Position numbers and translations under genes: made by a program
Source of the DNA: Vibrio penaeicida
Lineage (GTDB): Bacteria > Pseudomonadota > Gammaproteobacteria > Enterobacterales > Vibrionaceae
Direction of reading: 5' to 3'
DNA: 64,000 bases
NCBI RefSeq assembly: GCF_002933855.1
Contig: NZ_BFAQ01000055.1
Span: 1 to 64,000 of the forward strand
Notes under the pieces: model-generated
The model's database searches: none
The model's input: only the letters and a program-made list of their open reading frames with translations
What the model was told of the DNA's origin: nothing
Part shown: positions 7,637-16,468 of the stretch, one piece after another
Layout of the letters: each line of letters opens with the position of its first letter
Position numbering within the stretch: the stretch's first letter is position 1

Positions 7637-8395
7637 ATGATTAAAATTGAAAAACTTACCAAAGCATTTGGTAACTATAAAGTCGTCGACCAAGCTAGTG
7701 CATCCTTTGTGAAAGGAGAGGTCACGTCAATCATTGGTCCTAATGGTGCAGGTAAAAGCACACTGTTGTCCATGGCGAGTCGCTTGTTGCAAAGAGATGA
7801 GGGACAAGTCTTCATCGACACGAAAGAAATCGCAGATTGGGATACGAAGGAATTGGCAAAATGCTTGGCAGTGCTAAGACAATCTAACAATTTGAATATG
7901 CGATTTACAATTCGTGAGCTTGTCTCATTTGGTCGTTTTCCCCACAGCGGCGGAAAACTGGGGAAAAATGACCTCGAAGTGATTGATAAAGCGATCAACT
8001 ACCTAGATCTTAGCGATATACAAGACAAATACCTTGATGAACTGAGTGGCGGACAGAGGCAATTAGCATTCATTGCCATGGTAGTGGCTCAAGATACCGA
8101 TTACGTATTTCTTGATGAACCTCTTAATAATCTAGATATAAAGCACTCACTTCAGATCATGAAAAATATTCGAACGTTAGCGCATGACTTAAAGAAAGCC
8201 GTAGTCATCGTTATTCACGATATCAATTTTGCGTCCTGCTATTCCGACAATATTGTGGCATTAAAAAAAGGAAAAGTGGCTGCTCGTGGAACTGTAAGCG
8301 AAGTTATTGACTCCAACGTGTTGGCGGAAATCTATGAAACTGACTTCCAAATACATGAAGTGAATGGTCAGCGTATTTGCATGTATTACCAATAA
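7637..8395 (+). CDS. ferric siderophore ABC transporter ATPase (VctC-like)
   Basis: A 252-aa ATP-binding subunit. Walker A GPNGAGKST (residues 34-42), signature LSGGQRQ near 136-142, Walker B DYVFLDEP near 155-162, switch His in VIHDINFA. It powers the two permeases encoded just upstream. The spacing of 52 bases holds a tandem repeat and a weak RBS, so its translation may be less tightly coupled than the permease pair. Confidence 0.92.
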   Translation: MIKIEKLTKAFGNYKVVDQASASFVKGEVTSIIGPNGAGKSTLLSMASRLLQRDEGQVFIDTKEIADWDTKELAKCLAVLRQSNNLNMRFTIRELVSFGRFPHSGGKLGKNDLEVIDKAINYLDLSDIQDKYLDELSGGQRQLAFIAMVVAQDTDYVFLDEPLNNLDIKHSLQIMKNIRTLAHDLKKAVVIVIHDINFASCYSDNIVALKKGKVAARGTVSEVIDSNVLAEIYETDFQIHEVNGQRICMYYQ

Positions 8396-8425
8396 AGATA
8401 TATACCCCAAATAAAGGACAAATTA

Positions 8426-9187
8426 ATGACTCAGGTTTTATCTGTTAAATCAAAATCGTTCATTACCCCATCCATGCTTAGAATCACCTTCAGTGGTGAT
8501 TGTGTTCAGACATTTACTGATGATTTTGCGGGCGCCTACATCAAGCTAGAGTTTACTGAAAAAGGTAAAAGCCATGTTGAAAATGGCTCACTTGGCAACC
8601 CAACACTAAGAACGTATTCCATTCGTCGCCTTGATAAAGAAAACAACGAAATCGATGTGGACTTTGTGACGCATGGAAACAGCATTGAAGCCGGTCTTGC
8701 TTCTTATTGGGCACAGCAAGCTCAAGTCGGAGAGCGTCTTTCTGTTCGCGGTCCCGGCAGCGTTAAAGCGATAGAACCTAATACCGATTGGTGTTTCATT
8801 GTGGCAGACATGACGGGCTTGCCTGGTGCGTCAACCGTGCTTGAGAGCCTAGATCGCAATCTAAAGGGATACGCAATTTTTGAAGTAAATACCCAAGAAG
8901 ACATACAAGAGATTGATGCCCCCGAAGGTGTAGAGTTTCACTGGGTTATTAAAGGTGATACTGAATCACTGGCTTCTATGGCTGAAAAACAGCAGTGGCT
9001 TGAAGGTAAACCTGGCATATGGTGTGCGACTGAGTTCTCAACTATGAGACAGCTTAGGAAATACTTCAGGAACGAGCGTGAAGTTGAAAGAGATGAAATT
9101 TATATCAGCAGTTACTGGAAGCACGGGCGTACAGAAGATCAGCATAAAGTCGACAAGAAAAAAGACGCTGAACAGCAAGCAAAATAA
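8426..9187 (+). CDS. siderophore-interacting protein (ViuB-like flavoprotein)
   Basis: A 253-aa SIP/ViuB family FAD protein that releases iron from imported ferric siderophores by reduction in the cytoplasm. Seen: FAD-binding segment LRTYSIRR near residues 71-78, substrate-side FVTHGNSIEAGLASYWAQQ, pyridine-nucleotide region near 125-140, and the typical C-terminal SSYWKHGRTEDQHK. RBS AAGGA is present. Last gene before the Fur-controlled regulatory promoter at 9237. ViuB of V. cholerae does this for vibriobactin. The substrate here is inferred to be a catecholate. Confidence 0.88.
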   Translation: MTQVLSVKSKSFITPSMLRITFSGDCVQTFTDDFAGAYIKLEFTEKGKSHVENGSLGNPTLRTYSIRRLDKENNEIDVDFVTHGNSIEAGLASYWAQQAQVGERLSVRGPGSVKAIEPNTDWCFIVADMTGLPGASTVLESLDRNLKGYAIFEVNTQEDIQEIDAPEGVEFHWVIKGDTESLASMAEKQQWLEGKPGIWCATEFSTMRQLRKYFRNEREVERDEIYISSYWKHGRTEDQHKVDKKKDAEQQAK

Positions 9188-9236
9188 AACACAATAATAT
9201 TAAACAGATCACATTGATTTTGCTTTTTAATAAGAT

Positions 9237-9255
9237 GATAATGATTCTCATTATA
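9237..9255. promoter_or_regulatory. Fur box
   Basis: GATAATGATTCTCATTATA matches 16 of 19 positions of the classical Fur consensus. It lies 20 bases before the response regulator start, so it should control the regulator-kinase-receptor-binding protein part of the locus. Confidence 0.85.
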
Positions 9256-9275
9256 GTTAGATTGGATATGGAAAT

Positions 9276-10034
9276 ATGTTTGACGCGGTCAATAGTTTTG
9301 AGCTTTCATCAGCATTTGAAAGCAGTACCAATGAGAAAGAAATTAACCTGTTATTGGTAGAGGATGACCCAGATCTTAACTCTCAACTCTCGGCATTATT
9401 GTCGTCTCAGCAATACAATGTAACAAGCTTTGAATCCGGTTCTTTGGCATTAGAATGCATGAAGACGAGTTCGTTTGATTTGATTGTGTTGGATGTCGAT
9501 TTACCTGATGTTGATGGCTTTGAGTTATTGAATTTTGTCCGCGAACAGTCAAGCACACCAGTCATTATGCTGACTGCGTATGGAGCAGAGGAGCACAGAA
9601 TTCGTGGGTTACAATTTGGTGCCGATGATTACATCTCTAAACCATGCAGCTTCACCGAGATATGCTTGCGAATAGAAGCCATTTTAAGACGCACGCAATC
9701 GCGTAGTAAGCCCATAAGCAGTTCATCTCAACTCTCCCATGAAGAACTTATCCTAAACAAGTACACCCAAATCGTAACGGTTCAGGCAAAAGAAGAGCCC
9801 GCCGATGTTCAACTGACGCCTATTCAGTTCAAACTGCTATGGACGTTAGCTCAAAACAAAGGGCACGTGCAATCTAAGCCTTACCTATATCAAGCCGTAC
9901 TGGATCGTGACTTTTGCCAATACGATCGAAGCCTAGATATGCACCTGAGTCGAATTCGTAAAAAGCTTGTTGCTGAAGGTATGCCTTCAACCCGCATAAA
10001 AACCGTTCACGGTAAAGGTTATTTGTTTGTATGA
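9276..10034 (+). CDS. OmpR-family response regulator of the siderophore locus
   Basis: A 252-aa regulator. The receiver domain (residues 24-140) has the acidic pair in LLLVEDDPDL, phospho-acceptor Asp in LIVLDVDLPD, Thr in MLTAYG and Lys in ISKPC. The C-terminal winged helix (155-250) ends in TRIKTVHGKGYLFV. It overlaps the kinase gene by 4 bases (ATGA). Its place before a TonB-dependent receptor mirrors the PeuRS system that activates the enterobactin receptor PeuA in V. parahaemolyticus. That equivalence is inferred. The N-terminal 20 residues extend beyond the usual receiver start. Confidence 0.9.
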   Translation: MFDAVNSFELSSAFESSTNEKEINLLLVEDDPDLNSQLSALLSSQQYNVTSFESGSLALECMKTSSFDLIVLDVDLPDVDGFELLNFVREQSSTPVIMLTAYGAEEHRIRGLQFGADDYISKPCSFTEICLRIEAILRRTQSRSKPISSSSQLSHEELILNKYTQIVTVQAKEEPADVQLTPIQFKLLWTLAQNKGHVQSKPYLYQAVLDRDFCQYDRSLDMHLSRIRKKLVAEGMPSTRIKTVHGKGYLFV

Positions 10035-11374
10035 AGAAAGTGCTTTTTTGGCGACTGTTTATCATCCTTTCATTAGGCGTCGTCATTTTTTTCTCATTAC
10101 TTCACAGTGTTGCGATTTTATCTGAAGAGAAAATGAGCTACATCAAGCAGTCGCATCGAGATGAAATTCTCGCTTGGGGTAGCAAAGCACAAGATTTAGT
10201 AGACGAAAACCGATTAGACGAGTTGGATCTTTGGTTAAAAGAACTGGCCGCTCAAGAAGACACATGGGCGACCCTCGTGCGTTCACAGGTGGATGTAATC
10301 GGTGGGAATGCGCTTAACCAACGATTTTTTGAAGGGTATGGGATCGGTCGAAATGTTGATTGGAAAATACACCTTTATTTTCCGGACAATCCCATTATGG
10401 AAGTGGCTCTTAAGCAAGGGAACTATCACTTTTTAATCATACTACCTGATCGAATGAGACCGGGTACGTATATGTCTCATGCGTTTTGGTTGTTCCGTTT
10501 TGTTATCCCATTTATGGCCTTACTCGCTTTAACGGTTTATATCTACCGCTACGTGATGAAACCACTACAGCGTTTTCACAATGCGACGCAAGAATTTAGC
10601 CGAGGGAACTATCAGGAACGAATAGGGAACTCAGAAATAAACAGTAACGACGAGTTTGGTGAAATCGCCAAAACGTTTGATGAAATGGCAGAGCGTACGT
10701 CGACGGTTATTGAACACCACCGAAACCTGATTAGCGATATGTCTCACGAGATTCGAACACCAATTAGCCGAATAGAGCTGGCGCTGAGCTGTATCGAGCG
10801 TGGTATTGACGTAAAAGGCATGTTCAATCGGATCGAAACTGAAGTGCGCAACGTGCGTCAATTAGCGGAAGATACGCTAACTCTTGCTTGGATAGAGAAC
10901 GAACGACCTGATCTTCGAAAAGAAACGTTCGACCTAACGGAATTAGTAGACTCAATCATTGAAGACGCATCGTTCGAATACCCAAATGCCAAGATATCAG
11001 TATCGCTACCCGATCATTTAGTCCTAAGCCATTCTAGCCAACGCGCCTTAGGGCAAGCAATTGAGAACGTAATCCGTAATGGTCTCCGATATACGCCAGA
11101 GCAGGGAAGTTTTCATGTATCTGCGGAAAGAATGGGAAATGAGGTTGTTTTAAAAATTCGGGATTCTGGTCCTGGTGTTCCTGAGTCGATGCTTTCTCAA
11201 ATCTTTAAGCCGTTTTTCAAAGTAAAACAAAAAAACAACGAAGGGCGTAGCGGATTTGGTGTTGGGCTCGCGCTAGCTAAACGACATATAGAATCTGTTA
11301 AAGGAAAAATCATAGCGGTAAACAATGCAACTGATGGTCTAGAAATGATAATTACATTGCCACATGATGCATAA
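10031..11374 (+). CDS. sensor histidine kinase of the siderophore locus
   Basis: A 447-aa membrane kinase. Helices at about 5-28 and 155-178 bracket a periplasmic sensor of about 125 residues. HAMP follows (YVMKPLQRFHNATQEF), then H-box DMSHEIRTPISR with phospho-His near 240, N-box IENVIRNGLRYT, G1 RDSGPGVP and G2 GFGVGLALAKRH. It probably phosphorylates the regulator encoded just upstream, on sensing a siderophore or iron-related cue in the periplasm. The sensor domain has no family I recognise. Confidence 0.9.
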   Translation: MKKVLFWRLFIILSLGVVIFFSLLHSVAILSEEKMSYIKQSHRDEILAWGSKAQDLVDENRLDELDLWLKELAAQEDTWATLVRSQVDVIGGNALNQRFFEGYGIGRNVDWKIHLYFPDNPIMEVALKQGNYHFLIILPDRMRPGTYMSHAFWLFRFVIPFMALLALTVYIYRYVMKPLQRFHNATQEFSRGNYQERIGNSEINSNDEFGEIAKTFDEMAERTSTVIEHHRNLISDMSHEIRTPISRIELALSCIERGIDVKGMFNRIETEVRNVRQLAEDTLTLAWIENERPDLRKETFDLTELVDSIIEDASFEYPNAKISVSLPDHLVLSHSSQRALGQAIENVIRNGLRYTPEQGSFHVSAERMGNEVVLKIRDSGPGVPESMLSQIFKPFFKVKQKNNEGRSGFGVGLALAKRHIESVKGKIIAVNNATDGLEMIITLPHDA

Positions 11375-11440
11375 GTGTTTGATATGTAACACTTGTAAAA
11401 GTGATTTACTCAATAGGGATGGGTAAGCAGAATTCACGGC

Positions 11441-11459
11441 GATAATAGTTCTCATTACC
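11441..11459. promoter_or_regulatory. Fur box upstream of the receptor gene
   Basis: GATAATAGTTCTCATTACC, 14 of 19 matches to the Fur consensus, ending 13 bases before the proposed GTG start. The receptor probably has its own promoter, with activation by the upstream response regulator as a plausible second input. Confidence 0.65.
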
Positions 11460-11472
11460 AATGGAGTTGTCC

Positions 11473-13389
11473 GTGAACTCAATTTCTCAATTTAAATTAA
11501 CACCTATTGCAAGTGCATTGTTACTGGTATCAACCGTAAGCGTTGCACAAGACGATATCGAAGTTATCGAAGTAAAAGGAAGCCAACATCAACCGGTAGA
11601 TATTTCTATCGATAAAAGTGCGTTGGAAAATGCCCAAGCGAATGATTTAAACGACGTATTTCGTAAAGAATCAGAAGTTAACGTTGGTGGCTCTTCTTCC
11701 GTTTCGCAAAAAATTTACGTTCGTGGCTTAGAAGACACGATGTTGAACGTTAGCGTAGATGGTGCTGAACAGTCAGGTAACCTGTTCCACCACCAAGGAC
11801 GTTTATCCATTGAACCTGAGCTCTTAAAAAGAGTAGAGGTTAATGCAGGCGCTGGTCGTGCGACAGATGGCCCTGGAGCACTGGGTGGTGCGATTAAATT
11901 TGAAACCAAAGATGCTCAAGACCTACTTAATGGTGGAGAGCAATTCGGCGGTAACGTTAAAGCAGGTTATTACAGCAATAATAGCGCATATAAAACGTCT
12001 GCAAGCCTTTATGGAAATGTAACTGAAGACTGGGGTGTGTTAGCAAGCTTTAGCTATAAAGATTCTAAGAACATTGTTGACGGCAATGGTGATGAGCAAG
12101 ATTACAGTGGCTCAAAACAAAAAGTAGCGTTGGTAAAACTTTCAGGAAAGCTAACGGATACACAGAAACTTTCTATTAGTTACGATTTCAGTGACGACAG
12201 TGGTGAAAAACTAAATCGACCACATTGGGTTCCTAGTAAGAAAAATGCTGCATTGGAGCAAGAAACGGGTCGTCAGACTTTGACTTTGAAGCACCAACTT
12301 GCGATGAGCGATTACGTCAACGTTGATACAACGATATACACCAACGAACAAACGCTAACTCACAAAAATCATCCGCGTTGGGGAACCAGTGCAGGAAGCA
12401 TGAATACGTTCGGCGGTAAGGTGTTTAACACTAGCCTCTTAGGTAATCATTCACTCGTGGTTGGCGCAGATTTTAGGCAAGACAATGCAAAACTAAGTTC
12501 TGGCGGTAAAGATGGTACTGAGAAAGGTACGGTTTATGGTTTGTTTGTACAAAATGACTGGCAAGCAACAGAGCTGTTATTGCTAACAGCAGGTGCTCGA
12601 TACGACACCTACAAACTTACCGATAGCAAAGATGTTGAATTCGACTCCAATGGTTTTAGCCCAAATGTAGGGGCAACATATACCGTTATTGATGGGCTGG
12701 ATGTATTTGCAAGTTACGCCAAAGCCTTTAGAGGACAACAAACCAAAGAGTTGTTTGTTTTGGATGACAGATACAACGATCCGAACCGTAAGCCAGAGAA
12801 AGCAACGAATGCTGAAGTTGGCGCAAAATACTACAACAATGGTTTTAGCGCCGGTATCACCTTATTTGATAGTGAAATCGAAGATGTCGTGAGCAACAAA
12901 GGCAAAGAGATGACCAATGTTGGCAAATTAACCAATAAGGGTGCGAATGCTTTTGCAGGCTACGAAGTGGGCGACCTATCGACAAGACTTAGCTACAGCC
13001 AATCCAGCCCTAAGTTAGATGGTGAACCACTGACTGACGAAAACATGACTATCGGAACATCTGTCGGTGATACATGGATTTTAGATTTCATTTATCAGCC
13101 ACAAGACACGATGGAATTTGGCTGGAATACGAAGATCGTAGAGCGCTTAACTGAAACAGGTAACACGGCTACTGAAAACGAAAAAGCAGGCTACAGTGTG
13201 CATGATCTTTACGCTCGCTGGATGCCGCTAACGGATGAAGAATTAGCATTAACATTGTCGGTGAAGAACGTGTTCAATGAATACTACTTTGACCATGCGT
13301 CTTACTACATTTATGGCGATAGTACCGTTGCACGTGGCTTCGCGAATGCTGGAAGAGACATCAGATTCAACGTGAGTTGGTCATTCTAA
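11473..13389 (+). CDS. TonB-dependent siderophore receptor
   Basis: A 638-aa outer-membrane receptor. The signal peptide ends near residue 27 (LLLVSTVSVAQ). The TonB-box-like IEVIEVKG follows, then a plug domain (VYVRGLEDTM-type segment, GRATDGPGALGGAI) and a 22-strand barrel ending in the aromatic C-terminus NVSWSF. GTG at 11473 is preferred because TGGAG is 6 bases upstream. The ATG at 11461 abuts a Fur box and has no RBS. The binding protein downstream points to catecholates. The FRGQ...DPNRKPE region also recalls haem receptors, so the ligand needs testing. No TonB-ExbBD genes are in the window. Confidence 0.88.
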   Translation: MNSISQFKLTPIASALLLVSTVSVAQDDIEVIEVKGSQHQPVDISIDKSALENAQANDLNDVFRKESEVNVGGSSSVSQKIYVRGLEDTMLNVSVDGAEQSGNLFHHQGRLSIEPELLKRVEVNAGAGRATDGPGALGGAIKFETKDAQDLLNGGEQFGGNVKAGYYSNNSAYKTSASLYGNVTEDWGVLASFSYKDSKNIVDGNGDEQDYSGSKQKVALVKLSGKLTDTQKLSISYDFSDDSGEKLNRPHWVPSKKNAALEQETGRQTLTLKHQLAMSDYVNVDTTIYTNEQTLTHKNHPRWGTSAGSMNTFGGKVFNTSLLGNHSLVVGADFRQDNAKLSSGGKDGTEKGTVYGLFVQNDWQATELLLLTAGARYDTYKLTDSKDVEFDSNGFSPNVGATYTVIDGLDVFASYAKAFRGQQTKELFVLDDRYNDPNRKPEKATNAEVGAKYYNNGFSAGITLFDSEIEDVVSNKGKEMTNVGKLTNKGANAFAGYEVGDLSTRLSYSQSSPKLDGEPLTDENMTIGTSVGDTWILDFIYQPQDTMEFGWNTKIVERLTETGNTATENEKAGYSVHDLYARWMPLTDEELALTLSVKNVFNEYYFDHASYYIYGDSTVARGFANAGRDIRFNVSWSF

Positions 13390-13436
13390 CCAACTTTTTT
13401 AAGGCAAAACTAGAATTAGTGAATTAAGGAAAGACA

Positions 13437-14351
13437 ATGAAAACATCGCAAACCTTGCTGAAAAGTGCACTTATTGGATTAAGTGTACTGTTTGCCAGCG
13501 TCGCAACGGCAAAGTCCATTACGGTTGAGCATCAAATGGGTAAGACGACCTTAGAGTCTAAACCTCAAAATGTTGTGGTTTTAGGTCAAGATAGCCTCGA
13601 TGTTCTTGATGCAATTGGTATTGAACCAGTAGGGGTTGTGAAGGGGCATTTGCCAACTTATCTGAGTAAGTATAAAGACGATAAGTATAAGGCTGCAGGG
13701 TCATTGTTCGAGCCTAATTTTGAAGCTATTTACAGCATGAAGCCTGACCTGATTATTGTTAGTAACCGTAGTTCAGGTTCTATGGAAGAGCTTTCTAAAA
13801 TTGCACCTACAATCCTTTTCTTAGCCGATTCAAAAGACTACTGGGGTTCAACAAAGAAAGCTTGGCGTATGCTAGGAGATGTTTTTGAAAAACAAGATGT
13901 CATAGAAGCACTTATCCAAGACAAACAAAGACAAATCGAAGGGCTTCAAGAGTTATCAAAGAATTCTGGTTCTAAAGCGTTAGCTATCATTACTAGTGGC
14001 GGTAAAATTGGTGCATTTGGCTTAGAGTCTCGTTATGGTTACATTCATACGTTGTTTGGCTTCCAGCAGGCTGTCGAAGACATCAAAGCTAAGTCACACG
14101 GCGACAACATTAGCTATGAGTTCATTGCGAAGGCGAACCCTGATGTACTTATTGTTTTAGATCGTGATGAAGCTATCGGTGCATCGAAAGGTGACGCTAG
14201 GAAGCAACTTGATAACGCTCTTATCAAGAAAACCAATGCGTTCAAAAACAACAATATTACTTATGTTAGTGCACCTGTCTGGTACATTTCGGCAAGTGGT
14301 GTGACAGCAACTCAAATCATGATCGATGATATGAAGAAAGCGCACAATTAG
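13437..14351 (+). CDS. periplasmic catecholate-siderophore binding protein (VctP/CeuE-like)
   Basis: A 304-aa class III substrate-binding protein. The signal peptide covers about residues 1-25 (cleavage near ASVATA). The two lobes contain LGQDSLDVLDAIGI, NFEAIYSMKPDLIIV, SYEFIAKANPDVLIVLDRD and APVWYISASGV. The last two segments match the CeuE/VctP group, which binds bis- and tris-catecholates with a Tyr in the WYI region. RBS AAGGAAA. It lies 47 bases after the receptor and is the last gene before a strong terminator, so the transporter's binding protein is encoded at the far end from its permeases. Confidence 0.88.
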   Translation: MKTSQTLLKSALIGLSVLFASVATAKSITVEHQMGKTTLESKPQNVVVLGQDSLDVLDAIGIEPVGVVKGHLPTYLSKYKDDKYKAAGSLFEPNFEAIYSMKPDLIIVSNRSSGSMEELSKIAPTILFLADSKDYWGSTKKAWRMLGDVFEKQDVIEALIQDKQRQIEGLQELSKNSGSKALAIITSGGKIGAFGLESRYGYIHTLFGFQQAVEDIKAKSHGDNISYEFIAKANPDVLIVLDRDEAIGASKGDARKQLDNALIKKTNAFKNNNITYVSAPVWYISASGVTATQIMIDDMKKAHN

Positions 14352-14400
14352 CAGTTTTGATTTAAATAGTCGTTATTAATTCGATGCAGAAAAGTATAAA

Positions 14401-14427
14401 AAGACCGCAAAATGCGGTCTTTTTTTA
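14401..14427 (+). terminator. rho-independent terminator of the siderophore locus
   Basis: Stem AAGACCGCA / TGCGGTCTT with a 3-base loop, followed by seven T residues. Confidence 0.95.
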
Positions 14428-14507
14428 TGTCCTTTGATTTTGCCCTAATTTTGAAATGATTGATTTAGTTAGTATGAATTCTATATCGGTAAATTGAAGG
14501 TGCATGA

Positions 14508-15068
14508 ATGTCCACTGAAAAAGAAAAGATGCTGGCGGGTGAATTATATGAGCCTTGGGATGATGAAATTCACAGCGAGCGCATTGCTTGTCGACGTTGG
14601 CTGCAAAAGTTAAATCAGAGCCTGCCAAATAGCAAAGAGTGGCAAGATGCTATTGCAGCACTGCTACCTGAAGCAAAGGGCGAGGTTTATTTAGAACCCC
14701 CTTTTTACTGTGATTATGGAAGTAATATTGTGGTGGGGGAGAACTTTTACGCAAACTTCGGCTGTACGATCTTGGACGCCAATTCAGTCGAAATTGGTGA
14801 CAACGTTATGTTTGCGCCAAGCGTACAAGTGTATACCGCGACACACCCTTTAGACGTGAAAACACGCATAACCGAGGGCTTAGAGTATGCGAAGCCAATT
14901 CGTATTGGCGACAATGTATGGGTAGGGGGAGGCAGCATTATTTGCCCTGGCGTTACGATTGGAGATAACTCTGTTATTGGGGCTGGAAGCGTCGTAACGA
15001 AAGATATTCCTAGCAATGTTGTTGCTGCAGGTAACCCTTGTCGGGTTATTCGAAATATTGAACAATAA
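14508..15068 (+). CDS. maa: maltose O-acetyltransferase-like sugar acetyltransferase
   Basis: A 186-aa left-handed beta-helix acetyltransferase that transfers acetyl from acetyl-CoA to sugars. Seen: N-terminal MLAGELYEPWDDEI (Mac domain), hexapeptide repeats (VEIGDNVMFAPSV, IRIGDNVWVGGGSII, VTIGDNSVIGAGSVVTKDIP) and catalytic His in TATHPLD. It could be LacA/NodL-like in specificity; family relatives are usually annotated Maa. Stand-alone gene with its own terminator. Confidence 0.88.
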   Translation: MSTEKEKMLAGELYEPWDDEIHSERIACRRWLQKLNQSLPNSKEWQDAIAALLPEAKGEVYLEPPFYCDYGSNIVVGENFYANFGCTILDANSVEIGDNVMFAPSVQVYTATHPLDVKTRITEGLEYAKPIRIGDNVWVGGGSIICPGVTIGDNSVIGAGSVVTKDIPSNVVAAGNPCRVIRNIEQ

Positions 15069-15144
15069 CTGTTTATGTCTGTAGCGGAATAGCGCTGTGG
15101 AACGGTATAGTTTTTTGTTCTTTCTATCTTGAACACAGAAACAG

Positions 15145-15172
15145 AAAGGGAGCGTTTGCTCCCTTTAGATTT
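15145..15172 (+). terminator. terminator after maa
   Basis: Stem AAAGGGAGC / GCTCCCTTT with loop GTTT, then a T-containing tail. It may also serve the convergent minus-strand gene. Confidence 0.8.
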
Positions 15173-15229
15173 CTCATGGCAAATTGGAATGTTTACGTTG
15201 GCGTAAACTCACGTTACCCAGTTACCCAG

Positions 15230-15775
15230 TTACCCAAAGGTTTTCGAGAACCAAGAAGAAACCTTGGAAAATACCGAATGTTTCGCAACCGCCGAATTGT
15301 GAGACTTACCTATGTAGAAAGCTTTCATCAAATCGGTACGTGTTTTCTCCGTATTGGAGCCCTCTATCTTTGTTAGCACTTCACTGGTCTGAGTGGCGTG
15401 ATCATTGGCTAGGCTGAAATCCATTTGCAGATAGCCTTGCAGCAACAGCCATAATCGCGTACAGCAAAGTAGATCTTTCGGCAGTTCAACACTGAATTTA
15501 TTGGAATGCTCATTACCCAAGGTATTTTGAATAATGTCCCCCATACTTTTTAGTGTATCGGCTTGTGTTTCAATATTAACCATTAGCTCCATCTGAGCTT
15601 TTGTTAGCGTCCCAAGAGCCATATCAAAAGGGCTTTTCTCTGGGTTATTTTGACAAGCCTGGCTGAATATTGCGTCGCATGTTTTGATGATACTACGGCT
15701 TCTGACTTGGTCTTCATCTGACAGTGTTAACTCATTCATGCCAGCAGACGATAAAATCTCAGTTAGATTGGTCAT
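15230..15775 (-). CDS. hypothetical protein coupled to yaeQ
   Basis: A 181-aa, mostly helical soluble protein that I do not recognise. It has no signal peptide or membrane segment. It contains a cysteine pair (LLCCTRLWLLLQGYLQMDF near residues 103-121) and ends in a serine/phenylalanine-rich tail (SKVSSWFSKTFG). Its ATG overlaps the yaeQ stop by one base (TAATG), so the two are translationally coupled. A longer frame start inside yaeQ is less likely. A function linked to YaeQ is suggested only by the coupling. Confidence 0.7.
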   Translation of the reverse strand: MTNLTEILSSAGMNELTLSDEDQVRSRSIIKTCDAIFSQACQNNPEKSPFDMALGTLTKAQMELMVNIETQADTLKSMGDIIQNTLGNEHSNKFSVELPKDLLCCTRLWLLLQGYLQMDFSLANDHATQTSEVLTKIEGSNTEKTRTDLMKAFYIGKSHNSAVAKHSVFSKVSSWFSKTFG

Positions 15776-16314
15776 TAGGATGCGTCTTTTAGCGTTTCCC
15801 AAACAATCTCGCAATCACCGTTATCTGCGGTAACAAACACAGAGTTACCTGTTAGCATTACCGATAAGTCCATAGTGCGAGTGACCAAAGAGGCGAGTTG
15901 TTCAATGCCATCCCAATCGAGTCGGGTGACAGAGGCATCTAACATACCAATCTTGCCTTGGTTTTGATTCCACCAAACATTCGACTTGGTGTTAAAGCTG
16001 TATACGTGCACTTTTTTTGCCAAGCGTGTGGATTTTTTGATTCGATCTACGTCTGGTTCGCCGACATCTATCCAAAGTTGGATTTGGTCATCTAAGCTTT
16101 TTTGCCAGATATCCGGTTCCTCAATACTTGATAGACCTTTGGTAAATTCAAGCCCTTCCTGAGCATTCAAACAAAACGCGACGACTCTAGCCATCATGCG
16201 CTGTTCATTTTCAGAAGGGTGTTGAGCAATCGTTAGGTTTAAAGAGTCGTAATAATCTCTGTTCATATCCGTTAACGTGATACGAAATTTGTAAATGGTA
16301 GGTTTAAGAGCCAC
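15775..16314 (-). CDS. yaeQ: YaeQ family protein
   Basis: A 179-aa protein that aligns with E. coli YaeQ from end to end: MALKPTIYKFRITLTD at the start, HPSENEQRMMARVVAFC near residue 33, GLSSIEEPDIWQKS, DLWI-type VGEPDVDRIKKS and WWNQNQGK. YaeQ has a PD-(D/E)XK nuclease-like fold. Its multicopy gene was reported to compensate for RfaH loss in haemolysin expression, but a biochemical role is not settled. First gene of a two-gene unit. Confidence 0.9.
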   Translation of the reverse strand: MALKPTIYKFRITLTDMNRDYYDSLNLTIAQHPSENEQRMMARVVAFCLNAQEGLEFTKGLSSIEEPDIWQKSLDDQIQLWIDVGEPDVDRIKKSTRLAKKVHVYSFNTKSNVWWNQNQGKIGMLDASVTRLDWDGIEQLASLVTRTMDLSVMLTGNSVFVTADNGDCEIVWETLKDAS

Positions 16315-16468
16315 AGTTTTTGTCTTTAAGAGAGGGTATGAAGGTATTGTACTCTAATATCTATGCTTTAACGCGTAAAAATGGTCGTCAGTTGATTTTG
16401 CTAACGTTTACCAAAATAGTATTCAATACTGAGGTTGAAAGAGCTAACTAATGTGCGATACCAATGAG

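Noticed and set aside
11461..11472. ATG at 11461 as the receptor start
   Set aside because: It directly abuts a Fur box and has no RBS; the in-frame GTG at 11473 has TGGAG at the right distance.
14747..15136. 129-codon frame opposite maa
   Set aside because: Composition mirrors the hexapeptide repeats of maa on the other strand; no RBS.
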